A stretch of 33,207 nt of DNA, from assembly GCA_903873165.1 (NCBI GenBank), contig CAIQNQ010000289.1, forward strand, positions 1-33,207, read 5' to 3'. This DNA is from an uncultured Methylococcaceae bacterium. GTDB lineage: Bacteria; Pseudomonadota; Gammaproteobacteria; Methylococcales; Methylomonadaceae. The notes below the pieces were generated by a model. The model worked only from the letters and a program-made list of their open reading frames with translations. It had not been told where the DNA came from and made no database searches. How positions within the stretch are numbered: position 1 is the stretch's first letter; each line of letters starts with the position of its first letter. Shown here one piece after another: positions 9,401 to 19,305 of the stretch. Position numbers and translations under genes: made by a program.

Positions 9401-11504
9401 CGGTATAAGCTTTGGGCTTTTCCCCTATGCCAAACTGTCTTTTACCGGTGGACTTGGTTGGGTTCGGTGCTTTAGTTTTCTTGGTTATTTTGTCAGTGAT
9501 GGCGATGACTTCCATTTTTGAGGTGTCTTTCCCGATCAAATCTAGTTTATTGATCATGGCATCAAAACGGTCGTCATGTGACCGTAAGGCTTGCAGGACT
9601 TGCCAAACGACTTTATAGGTTTTGTTGTCGTCTAAGGCTTTATGCGCTTCTACACCCGCCGGAATAACTACGGGCAGAATGATATAGCCACGCGTTTTAC
9701 CCTCCGCTTTACGCATTACTCGCCCGACGGATTGCACAACATCGACTTGTGAATTTCTAGGTGTTAAAAATAATACGGCGTCTAAAGCGGGTACATCAAC
9801 GCCTTCTGACAAACAGCGGACATTGCTTAAAATGCGGCAGGTATCTTCTGGGATATCGGCTTTTAGCCAACTGAGTTTGGTATCTTTTTCGCTGGCATTC
9901 ATACTGCCATCAATGTGTTCGGCCTCGCAGTGTAGATAAAGCGCGGTGTCTTCTGATGGGGCGGTATTGGCTTCTTGTTCTTGATACGCATCAACCACAA
10001 GCTTAAACATACTGGCGATGTTTTTAGAACTCACTTTGTGGGTTCTACTGGCGTTTTTTGGCTCAATCACTTGGCAAAAAGCTACAGCACGGCGCATGGG
10101 GTTGTGGTCATCACTTAAATCTTGGCTGGCACCTTGTTTGGAAAGGGCTTTCCAACAGCCAACAATTTTTGCAGCATCATCGACTTTCAATTGATTGTTT
10201 TCATCAGCCAATAACTTTTGTAAACGTTGGGTCACGTGCGCTTCATCAATGGCTAATACAATCACTTTATAGTCAACCAACAAGCCTTGCTTAACCGCTT
10301 CGGAAAAGCTGATAACGTAAAGTTCTTGCCCGAACAGGCTGTCATCATCCATTGAACACAGGGCGACATTTTCTTTTTCGGCACTGGCTTTAGCTATGTC
10401 TCCATAAATGCGCGGGGTTGCGGTCATGTATAAGCGCTTGGCGGCTTTGATAAAGTCGGCGTCATGCACTTTAACAAAGTTAGATTCGTCATCTTCATCA
10501 AAGGTGGCGCCGGTGGTGCGGTGCGCTTCATCACAGATAATTAAATCAAAATCCGCTAGATTGTGGTGCTTTTGGGCGGTACTGATCACTTCAATTGAAT
10601 GATAAGTAGAAAATACGACACTGATATGCTGCAGGTCATGACGCTTAGTCATTTCTTCTGCGAGTCGAGCCGGATTAGTCGAAGCGGGATAGCGTAATTC
10701 ATGCGTGAAGGTTTGCACGATATCATCGTCTTTCTTACGCTTTTTCCCCACGTCATTATCTGAACAGACCGCAAAGCTATGTAGCGGCGTTTCTGATTCT
10801 TGCGTCCATTCGGTTAATGTTTGCGATAACAGCGATAAGCTGGGGACTAAAAACAACACACGCTTACCTTTGCCGGCGAGTTTTTCTGCTATTTTTAAGC
10901 TGGTAAAGGTTTTACCCGTACCGCAAGCCATAATGAGTTTGCCACGATCCGCAGTTTGCAGACCCTTATTAACGCCGACCAAGGCCATTTTTTGATGATA
11001 GCGTAAGGTTTTTTTAGGTTTTAAGACGGGCGTTTGATCGGGTTGATACTTTGACCAATCAATCTGACTATTTTCCAGATCATTAAGATCAATTTTACTG
11101 ACGGGTGGTTGTTGATTTTGCAGGGCATCTTCTGCGTGTTCGCTCCAGTGCTTACTGGTAGTGATGATGATGCGATGACTAAAAGTCTTTTTACCCGAGG
11201 CTGTAAAAAAGCTATCAATATCACTTTTTTGTACACGGTAATCTTCTGCATAAAACTTACACTGTATGGCATGAAACTCTTGTAAGTTTGCGGTTTCTGC
11301 GACTAAATCAATACCCGTATCTCGTGCATCAATGCCTTGCTCATGCGCCCAGTCGGCATAAGTCCACACTTGCCGGTATAAATCCTTATAACTTGCCTCA
11401 TTACGTAAATAGGTAACAATTAAGTCTTCAAAATAAGTGCCTTTTTCACGTTCTGTTTGAGCGGCGTTACGGTAAGTGTTAAGTAAGGCTTGTAATGCTG
11501 TCAT
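6492..11504 (-). CDS. Single-polypeptide type ISP-like restriction-modification enzyme (Mrr-like nuclease, SF2 helicase/translocase, N6-adenine methyltransferase, target recognition)
   Basis: 1670 aa with N-terminal nuclease (GIDLVAE...AIQCKFY), helicase GTGKTF and ICDEAHR, methyltransferase DPFTGTGTF and NPPY motifs; architecture as in LlaGI/LlaBIII. Confidence 0.9.
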   Translation of the reverse strand: MTALQALLNTYRNAAQTEREKGTYFEDLIVTYLRNEASYKDLYRQVWTYADWAHEQGIDARDTGIDLVAETANLQEFHAIQCKFYAEDYRVQKSDIDSFFTASGKKTFSHRIIITTSKHWSEHAEDALQNQQPPVSKIDLNDLENSQIDWSKYQPDQTPVLKPKKTLRYHQKMALVGVNKGLQTADRGKLIMACGTGKTFTSLKIAEKLAGKGKRVLFLVPSLSLLSQTLTEWTQESETPLHSFAVCSDNDVGKKRKKDDDIVQTFTHELRYPASTNPARLAEEMTKRHDLQHISVVFSTYHSIEVISTAQKHHNLADFDLIICDEAHRTTGATFDEDDESNFVKVHDADFIKAAKRLYMTATPRIYGDIAKASAEKENVALCSMDDDSLFGQELYVISFSEAVKQGLLVDYKVIVLAIDEAHVTQRLQKLLADENNQLKVDDAAKIVGCWKALSKQGASQDLSDDHNPMRRAVAFCQVIEPKNASRTHKVSSKNIASMFKLVVDAYQEQEANTAPSEDTALYLHCEAEHIDGSMNASEKDTKLSWLKADIPEDTCRILSNVRCLSEGVDVPALDAVLFLTPRNSQVDVVQSVGRVMRKAEGKTRGYIILPVVIPAGVEAHKALDDNKTYKVVWQVLQALRSHDDRFDAMINKLDLIGKDTSKMEVIAITDKITKKTKAPNPTKSTGKRQFGIGEKPKAYTASNLDIFEVDDIQRAIYAKVVLKCGNRNHWEDWANDIAKIAHAHITRIQAILNTTTNTVEIAAFNSFAKELRDDLNDAITDAEIIEMLAQHLITKPVFDALFQEYSFTQHNPMSIAMQTVLATLQEHHIDKEADTLARFYDSVKLRAEGIDSAAGKQKIVIELYDKFFRNAFPRMTERLGIVYTPVEVVDFIIHSVNDALQNEFGQTLGDKNVHIIDPFTGTGTFITRLLQSGLINKQQLSYKYQHEIHANEIVLLAYYIAAINIEAVYHDIVGGAYQPFEGICLTDTFQLHEKEDLVSHVLEDNNSRRKRQKALDIRVIIGNPPYSAGQKSENDDNQNVEYPKLDASIRNSYAKYSTATSTKNLMDSYIRAIRWASDRVGDSGVIGFVSNASFVDGNSMDGLRKCLADEFSRIYVFHLRGNQRTSGELSRKEGGKIFGSGSRAPIAISILIKNPNATAHGKIYLHDIGDYLSQEAKLTKINEFKSINGITQTNGWQTITPDQHHDWVSQRDNSFSKFINLGDKKDKKSITIFENYSLGIGTNRDAWCYNSSKPLLSNNMQHTVRFYNSEVNKYIAACEGLIKAKYPTPETFTNKDATKISWSSSLMADFSRFRIGQYRQEALTQSLYRPFQKQWLYYDVMFNHRVGQMLNIFPDATSDNRVICVTGRGATKEFCALITDTLPDLEMISKGQCFPLKLYEPTLDTEQANLEKPQADLFDAPETIGLTDQPKTKQTDLPELPLESDTHPQISATGQTSSYTVKDGISAAGLSHFKSAYPAETITKEAIFYYIYGLLHSEDYKSRYADNLTKELPRIPCVKQASDFWAFSQAGRDLAELHINYETVTPYPITIDCGAVDFDNLSSIDFYVTQMKFAKKGDKSTVIYNPRITLNYIPLAAYDYVVNGKPALEWVMERQSVTTHKDSGIKNDANDWAIETMGNARYPLELFQRVITVSLETMKIVAALPKLDI

Positions 11505-11604
11505 GCGCTTGGGTTAAGTTCAGTGTAAAAAGTATTTGCATACTGGTTAAGGCAAAGGGCTATTTTGACATAAGCACTGATGTTACGCAGCTACATTTGA
11601 AAAA

Positions 11605-11901
11605 GTGTATTATTACAAGATGGAAAAAATAAAATTAAAATTGTACACAGACTACCTGATATGCAATAACGGATTCGCAACCGCGACCGGATTGTCAGCC
11701 ATGATAGATGGAGATATAAGCCATGACCAGATGACACTATTTTTATCATCACGCCCATTTACATCCAAAGATCTTTGGGAACAAGTTAAACCGATAGTGC
11801 GCCAGATAGAGGATGAAGAGGGTTGTTTAATATTTGATGACACCATCCAAGAGAAGGCTTGGACAGATGAAAATGAGATCATCTGTTGGCACTTTATCTA
11901 A
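11605..11901 (+). mobile_element. Truncated N-terminal fragment of a DDE transposase (family not assigned, IS4/IS701-like)
   Basis: YTDYLICNNGFATATGLSAMIDGDISHDQMTLFLSSRPFTSKDLWEQVKPIVRQIEDEEGCLIFDDTIQEKAWTDENEIICWHF resembles the transposase N-terminus; stops abruptly right after CWHF. Confidence 0.75.
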
Positions 11902-12065
11902 CCACAAACGGCACGATTGATAAGAAGTTATTATTTGAGCCGCCTTTTACTAATCTGCATGACCAAAGCTTATTCGGTGTGTTTGACGATGTTGGAGTAG
12001 GGCAGGTGATTAAGTTAATTGATGCGGTTAATCATAATGCTTTAGTGGATAGAAAAACGGGTTGA
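11902..12065 (+). pseudogene. Possible C-terminal tail of a type I restriction R subunit (HsdR)
   Basis: Open frame immediately after the transposase truncation: TNGTIDKKLLFEPPFTNLHDQSLFGVFDDVGVGQVIKLIDAVNHNALVDRKTG*; resembles HsdR C-terminal PPFT...GVF...IxLIxxxN tails. Confidence 0.45.
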
Positions 12066-14302
12066 CTGTTAATTTGGATTTGTTGAAGTAACTCCATAAT
12101 TTGATAATCTAACATAAATCTCAGTTCCCATTCCATCATTAAGTCGGCTGGCAAATTATCTATCCGGTTGTATTCTGTGTACTGTTTTTTCAGTAATGCG
12201 TGGATATTTATAATGTCAGTTTGGGGTTCATGTTGCTTGCCTTGTAATGTATTCGCTGCATTTTCTAGGGTGGTAGTCAGTGCCTTATCAAAAGCATTAC
12301 TATGTTCTAGCAATTCCTCAGGAAAATTACTGAATTGTGGGCCGCTAAACAAGCGATACCGTCGTCGGATTTGTAGCAAACTGGATAAATTGCTGGCGTC
12401 TTCAATAATGGTAGTCAAGGCTTGTCTTTCCTTGATTTTGCCAATAAACTTAGCATCTGGTTCTAATTTGGCGTGAACCACCAAACCTTGGGCAGCAGCT
12501 AAATCTTTTTTCGCCGACAAGTGTAAAGGCAAGTGGGATTGAAGTATCAGGCCAGCATCCGGTAACCAGCTTGTGACTTTAGCTAGGGTATTCAAGGCTG
12601 CTGTACAATGGTGGCGGGCAAGCACAATTGATCGTCGAGGCCATAGCGCGTAGTCAATTATACCCATGACGATGATGCCCAGAAAAATACCTATCACACG
12701 ATCACGTGGCACAGCGAGATCGGTAACCTGACCGAAGTCATGCAATACGAAGGTCGCGAATGAAAAACCGAGCTGTCTACCTAGGTAAGCAATACGTTCA
12801 CTGCCTGCAGAGATCCATGCTGCAATGGCCCAAAACGGGGCTGTTGCCACTGCAAAACCGGCGATGGTGTCGAGTTGGGACTGGAATGTCCACACATAAA
12901 GGTAAGCACACAGCCCACCTATGACAGCACCCGATAAACGTAACAAAGACAGTCGATAGTCGGCCCCAAGACTGGTTTGCGCGGCAACCAGACAGGTAGG
13001 AATTGCAGTATTAATACCTGACCAACCAAGGCTTTCCACTATGAGTGCACAGAGTATCGCACCCAAGGAAAACTTAATGCCGAATTGCAAGCTGTCAGCA
13101 TTTGTCTCCCAGAAGTTATACCTAAACCAGCTGGGAAGCCAGTAAACTTTGTCCTCAAATTTAGTTTCAGGTTCTGGGATTTTAAACTCAGGTGTTGCTG
13201 TAGGATTATGTATGGTATGTATCAAGCTTGCAATACGTTGCATTCCAAGCCACATTGTAGTTAATATCGAAGGGTTGGTTTGTTTTGAAACAATGGTTTT
13301 TAATGTATAACTGTGCAGCACTTCATCATCTAATAACGTCAGAATTTCTGTGGAAACATCACGAGATTGTTGAATGCCTTGCCGCAGTGTTGCACAAGCA
13401 GTTTGTAGTGCTAGATAAACATTAATTTTTTCTTTAGTCATTGCCTGTGTGCGGTACTCTGCGGTCAATACCTGATCTAGCCAGTGCGCAAACTCACACA
13501 AACCGTCAATTTCCAGTACTAATGCTAAATAAGTAGCATACTGTTGTCGCATGGAAGGATGTACAAGCTTTGCATTATCTAGCAAAGCTAGTGTATTACT
13601 TAAGCTATCTACTTTCGAAAGATTCGAGGTTAACGGCTTATTGATATTAACGCCGCTGTCAGACAGACGCTTAATAAAAATGGTTTCCACCTTTGATAGT
13701 TGCTGCTCGATACTCGCTTTTAGCAATGTGCGTGGGTCTTGGGGTTTGATCGCCCAGTGCACTATCGTCCATGAGCCTATCGCTAGCATGCCGATGATTG
13801 GGATATTCCATAAAGCGTTATCGATGCTTGTCTCGGGTGTGCTTGGGCTGTATAACACCGCCACGGAATACCAAAGTGCGATACCGGTAGGCCAAGCGAT
13901 CACACGGGCGTGAAACAAGGCGAGCGCAATAATAATAAGCGACAAAGATAATAGGAGCCAGGGCTCATTGCCAGCAAACATTAGTGCAAATACAGATATT
14001 AGAGTGGTGATGATGATATAGCCAAATTGACGCAGCCCGAACGCAAGCGCTTGGCCCGAATTGGCATACGCGTCGTAACTTAAACAGATAAGCAGGGCAA
14101 TCGCCCCCAAAGGTGGAACATGCAGAGTTTCGTTTACTATCGCAATAATCATCGTAACGATGAATAAACGTAATGCCGCGACTCTTCGTTCTGGAAAATC
14201 CTTAAGTTCGGTTTTTAGGAATTGTGTCAAACTGGTTCCGAACCAGAGGCGACTTTGACTTTTATGTTGACCCAAAGTGTTTTGAGTATCGCTTTTATTC
14301 AT
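12032..14302 (-). CDS. FUSC family / aromatic acid exporter inner-membrane protein (MdtO-like)
   Basis: 756 aa with two multi-TM blocks separated by a soluble region; start overlaps the HlyD stop (ATGA). Confidence 0.85.
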   Translation of the reverse strand: MNKSDTQNTLGQHKSQSRLWFGTSLTQFLKTELKDFPERRVAALRLFIVTMIIAIVNETLHVPPLGAIALLICLSYDAYANSGQALAFGLRQFGYIIITTLISVFALMFAGNEPWLLLSLSLIIIALALFHARVIAWPTGIALWYSVAVLYSPSTPETSIDNALWNIPIIGMLAIGSWTIVHWAIKPQDPRTLLKASIEQQLSKVETIFIKRLSDSGVNINKPLTSNLSKVDSLSNTLALLDNAKLVHPSMRQQYATYLALVLEIDGLCEFAHWLDQVLTAEYRTQAMTKEKINVYLALQTACATLRQGIQQSRDVSTEILTLLDDEVLHSYTLKTIVSKQTNPSILTTMWLGMQRIASLIHTIHNPTATPEFKIPEPETKFEDKVYWLPSWFRYNFWETNADSLQFGIKFSLGAILCALIVESLGWSGINTAIPTCLVAAQTSLGADYRLSLLRLSGAVIGGLCAYLYVWTFQSQLDTIAGFAVATAPFWAIAAWISAGSERIAYLGRQLGFSFATFVLHDFGQVTDLAVPRDRVIGIFLGIIVMGIIDYALWPRRSIVLARHHCTAALNTLAKVTSWLPDAGLILQSHLPLHLSAKKDLAAAQGLVVHAKLEPDAKFIGKIKERQALTTIIEDASNLSSLLQIRRRYRLFSGPQFSNFPEELLEHSNAFDKALTTTLENAANTLQGKQHEPQTDIINIHALLKKQYTEYNRIDNLPADLMMEWELRFMLDYQIMELLQQIQINSQPVFLSTKAL

Positions 14303-15408
14303 CGCGGAATTGCGGCAGGGCGATCCAGAACGGTGACAAAGGCGGTCATCCCCATTCGTAAGGGATGTTCCGGGTCACGTTCTGGTATCTCGATACGAAC
14401 CTGAAAGCGAGATGCTAGGATGACCCAACTCAATGTACGCTGAACCTCAGGTAGTACACCTTGTTGTTTGGCATTATCGGGTGAATTGGCCCAGCCGATA
14501 CCTGTTACTACGCCTTTATAGCGTTTTCCTGGATAGGCAATCAGAAATACTTCAGCTTCTTGTCCGGTATGGATGGATTGTAAATACGTTTCTTTAAAAT
14601 TGGCGACAGCATACCAGTGGCTGTCATCAACTAAGGCGAAACTTTGGGTTCCAGCTCTAGCGTATTCACCTTCACGGGTGTTAAGGTTAGTGACGTAAGC
14701 ATTGAAAGGCGCACGCACTGAACAGTATTCAACTTCAAGTTCAGCTGCTGCAACTACGGCTCTGGCGGCTTCGATGCGAGCATTGACGTGACCGACTTGA
14801 GCGATCAACGATACGGCGCGGCGACTTTCACTTTTGGCTTCGTCTATTGCACTTTGGGCTGATAGCACCTTGGCTCGTACACTCTCTAATTCAGCACGTG
14901 AGGCAGCGTACTTTGATTTGACTTGCTTAAGCTGGTCTGCTGTGACGTATTGTTTCTCTGCCAATGGCTGAATACGATCCAAATAGTTGTGCAAATATTC
15001 GTCCTCAGCTTCTATACGCTTGACTTCAGCTTCGGCGGCAGTGAACTGATGTTCTAGTTGCTCAATGACTTTTTCGGCAGAACCGCTAGAAGCGCGTTTT
15101 GCGTCTACCTCTTTTTCGGCGAGCATCAGTTCCGCTTTAGCTTGGGCAAGTTTAGCTTGATAGGGACGCGGATCTATCAAATACAGTAATTCGCCTTGCT
15201 TTACATACTGGTTGTCTTCAACATGTAACTCCACAATACGCCCACTCACTTCGGGCGCGATGCCGACAATGTTGGCACGCACCATTGCATCGTTGGTGCT
15301 AGGATGCTGATAGTTAATTCGCCAAACTAGTAGCCCTGTTAAAAGAGCTCCCAGCACAATTAACGTTCCAATTATACGCGCTATGATTATGTGACGTTTA
15401 GGATTCAT
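14299..15408 (-). CDS. HlyD family secretion periplasmic adaptor subunit (MdtN/EmrA-like)
   Basis: TM anchor, VSGRIVELHVEDNQYVKQGELLYLIDPRPYQ biotinyl-lipoyl hairpin, coiled coil; ATG at 15408 overlaps the upstream TGA. Confidence 0.9.
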   Translation of the reverse strand: MNPKRHIIIARIIGTLIVLGALLTGLLVWRINYQHPSTNDAMVRANIVGIAPEVSGRIVELHVEDNQYVKQGELLYLIDPRPYQAKLAQAKAELMLAEKEVDAKRASSGSAEKVIEQLEHQFTAAEAEVKRIEAEDEYLHNYLDRIQPLAEKQYVTADQLKQVKSKYAASRAELESVRAKVLSAQSAIDEAKSESRRAVSLIAQVGHVNARIEAARAVVAAAELEVEYCSVRAPFNAYVTNLNTREGEYARAGTQSFALVDDSHWYAVANFKETYLQSIHTGQEAEVFLIAYPGKRYKGVVTGIGWANSPDNAKQQGVLPEVQRTLSWVILASRFQVRIEIPERDPEHPLRMGMTAFVTVLDRPAAIPR

Positions 15409-15671
15409 GTCGAGTAAAATAACAACCAGATGACAAAAGTGCATAACGCCCACAAGCTAGGCACAATTAACAGCGGTGGCCCGAGGTACGGGGCTAATCG
15501 ATATCGCACCAATAGCCACATTAGCACCATACCAACCGCAAGTCCCGCAAGAATACAGATAATCCAAGCTGGCCAGAATGACCCCTCAAAACTCACCATT
15601 GGATCACAACCAGAGAGTAAAGCTACTGAAGCAGCAGAAAAACTAAACATGATTGATTTTCGTAATAACAT
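15405..15671 (-). CDS. YtcA-like / DUF1656-type small membrane protein
   Basis: 88 aa; lipobox-like LLSGC then GSFWPAWIICILAGL and a second TM helix, as in YtcA-like proteins encoded with FUSC/HlyD efflux genes. Confidence 0.7.
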   Translation of the reverse strand: MLLRKSIMFSFSAASVALLSGCDPMVSFEGSFWPAWIICILAGLAVGMVLMWLLVRYRLAPYLGPPLLIVPSLWALCTFVIWLLFYST

Positions 15672-15783
15672 TTGATTTATTTACAGTTTCACGGCTACTT
15701 AATATTTATCATGTTACACCATATTAAATGATACAGTGCACAATTGGTTTGAGTACTCCACAACTAATTAACGTTTGGATAAG

Positions 15784-17298
15784 ATGTTTTTAAATTCGCG
15801 TAATCGATTACAACCTAAATGTGTTTCAATAGGTGTCATCCTTATAGTTACTTCTATTGTATTGACTTTAACAGCCTGTATGCCAACGGGTGTTGCCCAA
15901 CTTGATCAGTCCGTTGCGGAGGTTCCAGCAGCTCCTGCCTCTTATTGGCATGATAAGCAGGCTATAATTGATGCACAGCAGTCCCCTCTATTTTCCCATG
16001 CATCTGAAGAAAGTTTCATCGATACAAAACTAACTTACGATTTACCAGCACTGATCGATCTTGCCTTGCATACTAATCCAGAAACTAGGGTTAGCTGGGA
16101 GGAAGCTAAAGCGGCCGCGGCCCGGCTTGAAAGGAATCGTAGTGTTTGGTATCCCACTTTAACAGCTATGGCATTCGGGCAATATTTTAAAACAAGTTTT
16201 CCTATCCCAGGTGGAGCGTTAGTAAGCAATGGTTATTCTTCTCTTGGCAGTTTAGATTTAGCATGGACATTGTTCGATTTCGGACGCAGAAACTCCTTGG
16301 TAGAAGCGGGTGTACAACGGTTGAGAGTTGCTAAGTTTTCTTTCAACCGTAAACATCAAGAAATTACCTATCGGGTTGCAACCAGTTTTTTTGCCTATCA
16401 AGCTGCTCTTGCTAAAGTAATGGCGGTGCAACAAACATTTGAAGTCGCAAGAGTCGGCTCTACTTCAGTTAAGGCGAAACTCGATAAAGGTCTGGCAACA
16501 CGCCCAGAATTGTTACTGGCGATTCAGGAGCAGGCGAAAGCCAGTTATGACCTTCAAGATGCACGCAGTTCTGAGATTCAAGCTCATGCCGATCTGACTT
16601 CGAACTTGGGCATTTCACCGTCTTATACTCTGCAACTAATCAACTTAAGTAAGCTTCCCTTACCAGAGGGCTTAGAACAGTCGGTTGAGAAAATTGTCGA
16701 TCAGGCATTGGAACAACGCCCAGACCTGATGGCTCGTCTTGCAGAATTACGCGCACGTGAAGCAGATGTTAAGAGGGCCAGGGCTGAATTTTGGCCTAAA
16801 TTTTCCCTGGCGGGTAAGGTTGGTAATCAATATTGGGGGAATGTGCATACAAATCCAGCTAGTAATGAAATTTATTCGGCAAGTAATGTAGTCGGTACCG
16901 CGATGCTTACTATGGAATGGACTTTATTCGATGGCTTTGAACGTAGCAATGCCGTGCATGAAGCAGAGGCTAAAAAAGAGGCATCTAAGGCACAGCTTGA
17001 TTCCTTGCGTCTGGAAATTATGCGTGATATCTGGAAAGCCTATGCTGATACTAAAACAACATTGGAAAAACGCGAGTATGCATTAGCTCTATTGAAAGCC
17101 GCTGAAGAATCTTATGCCGCTACACAAGAATCGTATAACCAAGGTTTTTCTACTGTGATTGAATTGCTTTCAGCACAAAAGGACTTTGCCCACGCCCGCT
17201 ATACTGAAATTGACAGTCGAGCTTCTTTACTTAGATCAGCCGCTACCTTGGTTTATGCAGCAGGCGAGCAAAGTCGTGGAGATTTTATTAGCGAATAA
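15784..17298 (+). CDS. TolC/NodT family outer-membrane efflux protein (MdtP-like)
   Basis: Signal/lipobox (LTLTACMP), two OEP repeats; ATG at 15784 preferred over the TTG at 15775. Divergent from the inner-membrane efflux genes. Confidence 0.88.
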   Translation: MFLNSRNRLQPKCVSIGVILIVTSIVLTLTACMPTGVAQLDQSVAEVPAAPASYWHDKQAIIDAQQSPLFSHASEESFIDTKLTYDLPALIDLALHTNPETRVSWEEAKAAAARLERNRSVWYPTLTAMAFGQYFKTSFPIPGGALVSNGYSSLGSLDLAWTLFDFGRRNSLVEAGVQRLRVAKFSFNRKHQEITYRVATSFFAYQAALAKVMAVQQTFEVARVGSTSVKAKLDKGLATRPELLLAIQEQAKASYDLQDARSSEIQAHADLTSNLGISPSYTLQLINLSKLPLPEGLEQSVEKIVDQALEQRPDLMARLAELRAREADVKRARAEFWPKFSLAGKVGNQYWGNVHTNPASNEIYSASNVVGTAMLTMEWTLFDGFERSNAVHEAEAKKEASKAQLDSLRLEIMRDIWKAYADTKTTLEKREYALALLKAAEESYAATQESYNQGFSTVIELLSAQKDFAHARYTEIDSRASLLRSAATLVYAAGEQSRGDFISE

Positions 17299-17308
17299 TG
17301 CTTATATA

Positions 17309-17338
17309 AACGGCATCAACTATGAGTTTGATGCCGTT
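17309..17338. terminator. Hairpin between convergent efflux and ilvD genes, probable terminator
   Basis: AACGGCATCAA - CTATGAGT - TTGATGCCGTT, 11-bp perfect stem just after the outer-membrane protein stop. Confidence 0.65.
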
Positions 17339-17357
17339 AATGAAAATCAATAAAATA

Positions 17358-19214
17358 TTAATTGAGTAACGCTAGATTTCTAACAGCTCCACGATCAGCA
17401 CTAGTCGCTAACATTGCATAGGCCTTAAGGGCAGCAGAAACTTTACGAGGACGGGCTTGGGCAGGTTTCCAGCCCAATTGGTCTTGTTCAGCACGGCGGG
17501 TATCTAGCTCCATATCACTTACTAATACATCGATACTGCGATTGGGGATATCAATACGAATAATGTCACCCGTTTGTACCAAGCCAATATTACCGCCTGC
17601 GGCTGCCTCAGGTGAGCAATGCCCAATAGATAATCCAGAAGTACCGCCAGAGAAGCGTCCGTCAGTTAATAAGGCACAGGCTTTGCCTAAACCTTTAGAT
17701 TTAATATAGCTAGTAGGGTAGAGCATTTCTTGCATACCCGGGCCACCTTTGGGGCCTTCGTAACGCACCACTACCACGTCACCGGCCTTAACTTTATCAC
17801 CTAAGATATTTTCAACGGCTTCGTCTTGGCTTTCTACAACATGTGCTGGGCCTTCGAATACCAACAAACTGTCATCCACACCGGCGGTTTTTACGACACA
17901 ACCATCTAGGGCAATGTTGCCGTATAAAACCGCTAAGCCACCTTCTTGACTAAAGGCGTGTTCTATAGAACGAATACAACCATCGGCACGGTCAACATCT
18001 AAGCTAGGCCAACGGGTGCTTTGACTAAAGGCTACTTGGGTCGGAATGCCAGCAGGCCCAGCCTTATAAAAGGTTTGTACGGCTTCACTAGGGTTACGGG
18101 CAATATCCCATAAATCTAACGCTTCTTTCATAGTTTTTGCATGTACGGTGGGCACGTCAGTATGTAACTTGCCAGCTCTATTTAGCTCACCTAATATCGC
18201 CATAATACCGCCGGCACGGTGTACATCTTCTATATGATATTTATTGGTGTTTGGAGCTACTTTACATAATTGTGGGACGATTTTAGACATACGGTCGATG
18301 TCTGCCATTGTAAAGTCTATTTCAGCTTCTTGCGCGATAGCTAACAAGTGCAAAATGGTATTCGTTGAGCCACCCATAGAAATATCCAGTGCTATGGCGT
18401 TTTCAAAGCCTTTAAAACCAATAGAGCGGGGCAGTACAGTCGCATCGTCTTGTTCGTAGTATTGTTTAGCTAATGCAACAATACGATGACCAGCTTGTTT
18501 AAATAATTGTTCACGATCTGCGTGCGTGGCTAACACTGTACCGTTGCCCGGTAATGACAAGCCAAAAGCTTCTGTTAAACAATTCATGGAGTTAGCAGTA
18601 AACATGCCTGAACAGGAGCCACAAGTAGGGCAAGCAGAGCGTTCAACTTCGGCTAAGTCACTGTCAGATACTTTACTGTCAGCAGCCATAACCATTGCAT
18701 CAATCAAGTCTAACTTTTTAATTTCAATGGTATTTGTGACTGGATTAGCTAATTTAACTTTGCCGGCCTCCATAGGGCCACCAGAAACAAAAATGACAGG
18801 AATATTTAGACGCATTGCCGCCATCAACATGCCCGGAGTAATTTTGTCACAGTTAGAAATGCACACCAAGGCATCCGCACAATGCGCGTTGACCATGTAT
18901 TCAACCGAGTCCGCAATAATGTCACGGCTTGGCAACGAATACAACATCCCATCATGACCCATTGCAATGCCATCATCTACCGCTATTGTATTGAATTCTT
19001 TAGCAACGCCGCCTGCGGCCTCAATTTCTCTGGCGACTAATTGCCCCAAGTCTTTTAAATGCACATGGCCTGGCACAAATTGAGTAAATGAATTGGCAAT
19101 CGCAATGATGGGTTTGCTAAAGTCGTCATCCTTCATACCCGTCGCTCGCCATAATGCGCGAGCTCCCGACATATTGCGGCCAGCGGTTGAAGTTTTTGAA
19201 CGGTAAACAGGCAT
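17358..19214 (-). CDS. ilvD: Dihydroxy-acid dehydratase
   Basis: 618 aa; [41 protein letters not shown] and [20 protein letters not shown] motifs intact. Confidence 0.97.
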   Translation of the reverse strand: MPVYRSKTSTAGRNMSGARALWRATGMKDDDFSKPIIAIANSFTQFVPGHVHLKDLGQLVAREIEAAGGVAKEFNTIAVDDGIAMGHDGMLYSLPSRDIIADSVEYMVNAHCADALVCISNCDKITPGMLMAAMRLNIPVIFVSGGPMEAGKVKLANPVTNTIEIKKLDLIDAMVMAADSKVSDSDLAEVERSACPTCGSCSGMFTANSMNCLTEAFGLSLPGNGTVLATHADREQLFKQAGHRIVALAKQYYEQDDATVLPRSIGFKGFENAIALDISMGGSTNTILHLLAIAQEAEIDFTMADIDRMSKIVPQLCKVAPNTNKYHIEDVHRAGGIMAILGELNRAGKLHTDVPTVHAKTMKEALDLWDIARNPSEAVQTFYKAGPAGIPTQVAFSQSTRWPSLDVDRADGCIRSIEHAFSQEGGLAVLYGNIALDGCVVKTAGVDDSLLVFEGPAHVVESQDEAVENILGDKVKAGDVVVVRYEGPKGGPGMQEMLYPTSYIKSKGLGKACALLTDGRFSGGTSGLSIGHCSPEAAAGGNIGLVQTGDIIRIDIPNRSIDVLVSDMELDTRRAEQDQLGWKPAQARPRKVSAALKAYAMLATSADRGAVRNLALLN

Positions 19215-19305
19215 GATGAATGGCTCCTTTAATAGTTGAATTTAAAATTCGTTGGAATTATGGCTATTATATACGAAGGTTCACTCTGCTTTATACGCTT
19301 ATATA

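Noticed and set aside
8502-10995. Several 60-96 aa ORFs antisense to the type ISP gene
   Set aside because: They lie wholly inside a convincing long CDS and show no recognisable family features.
17159-17353. 64-aa ORF overlapping the end of the outer-membrane efflux gene
   Set aside because: Out-of-frame shadow ORF whose C-terminus is encoded by the terminator hairpin.
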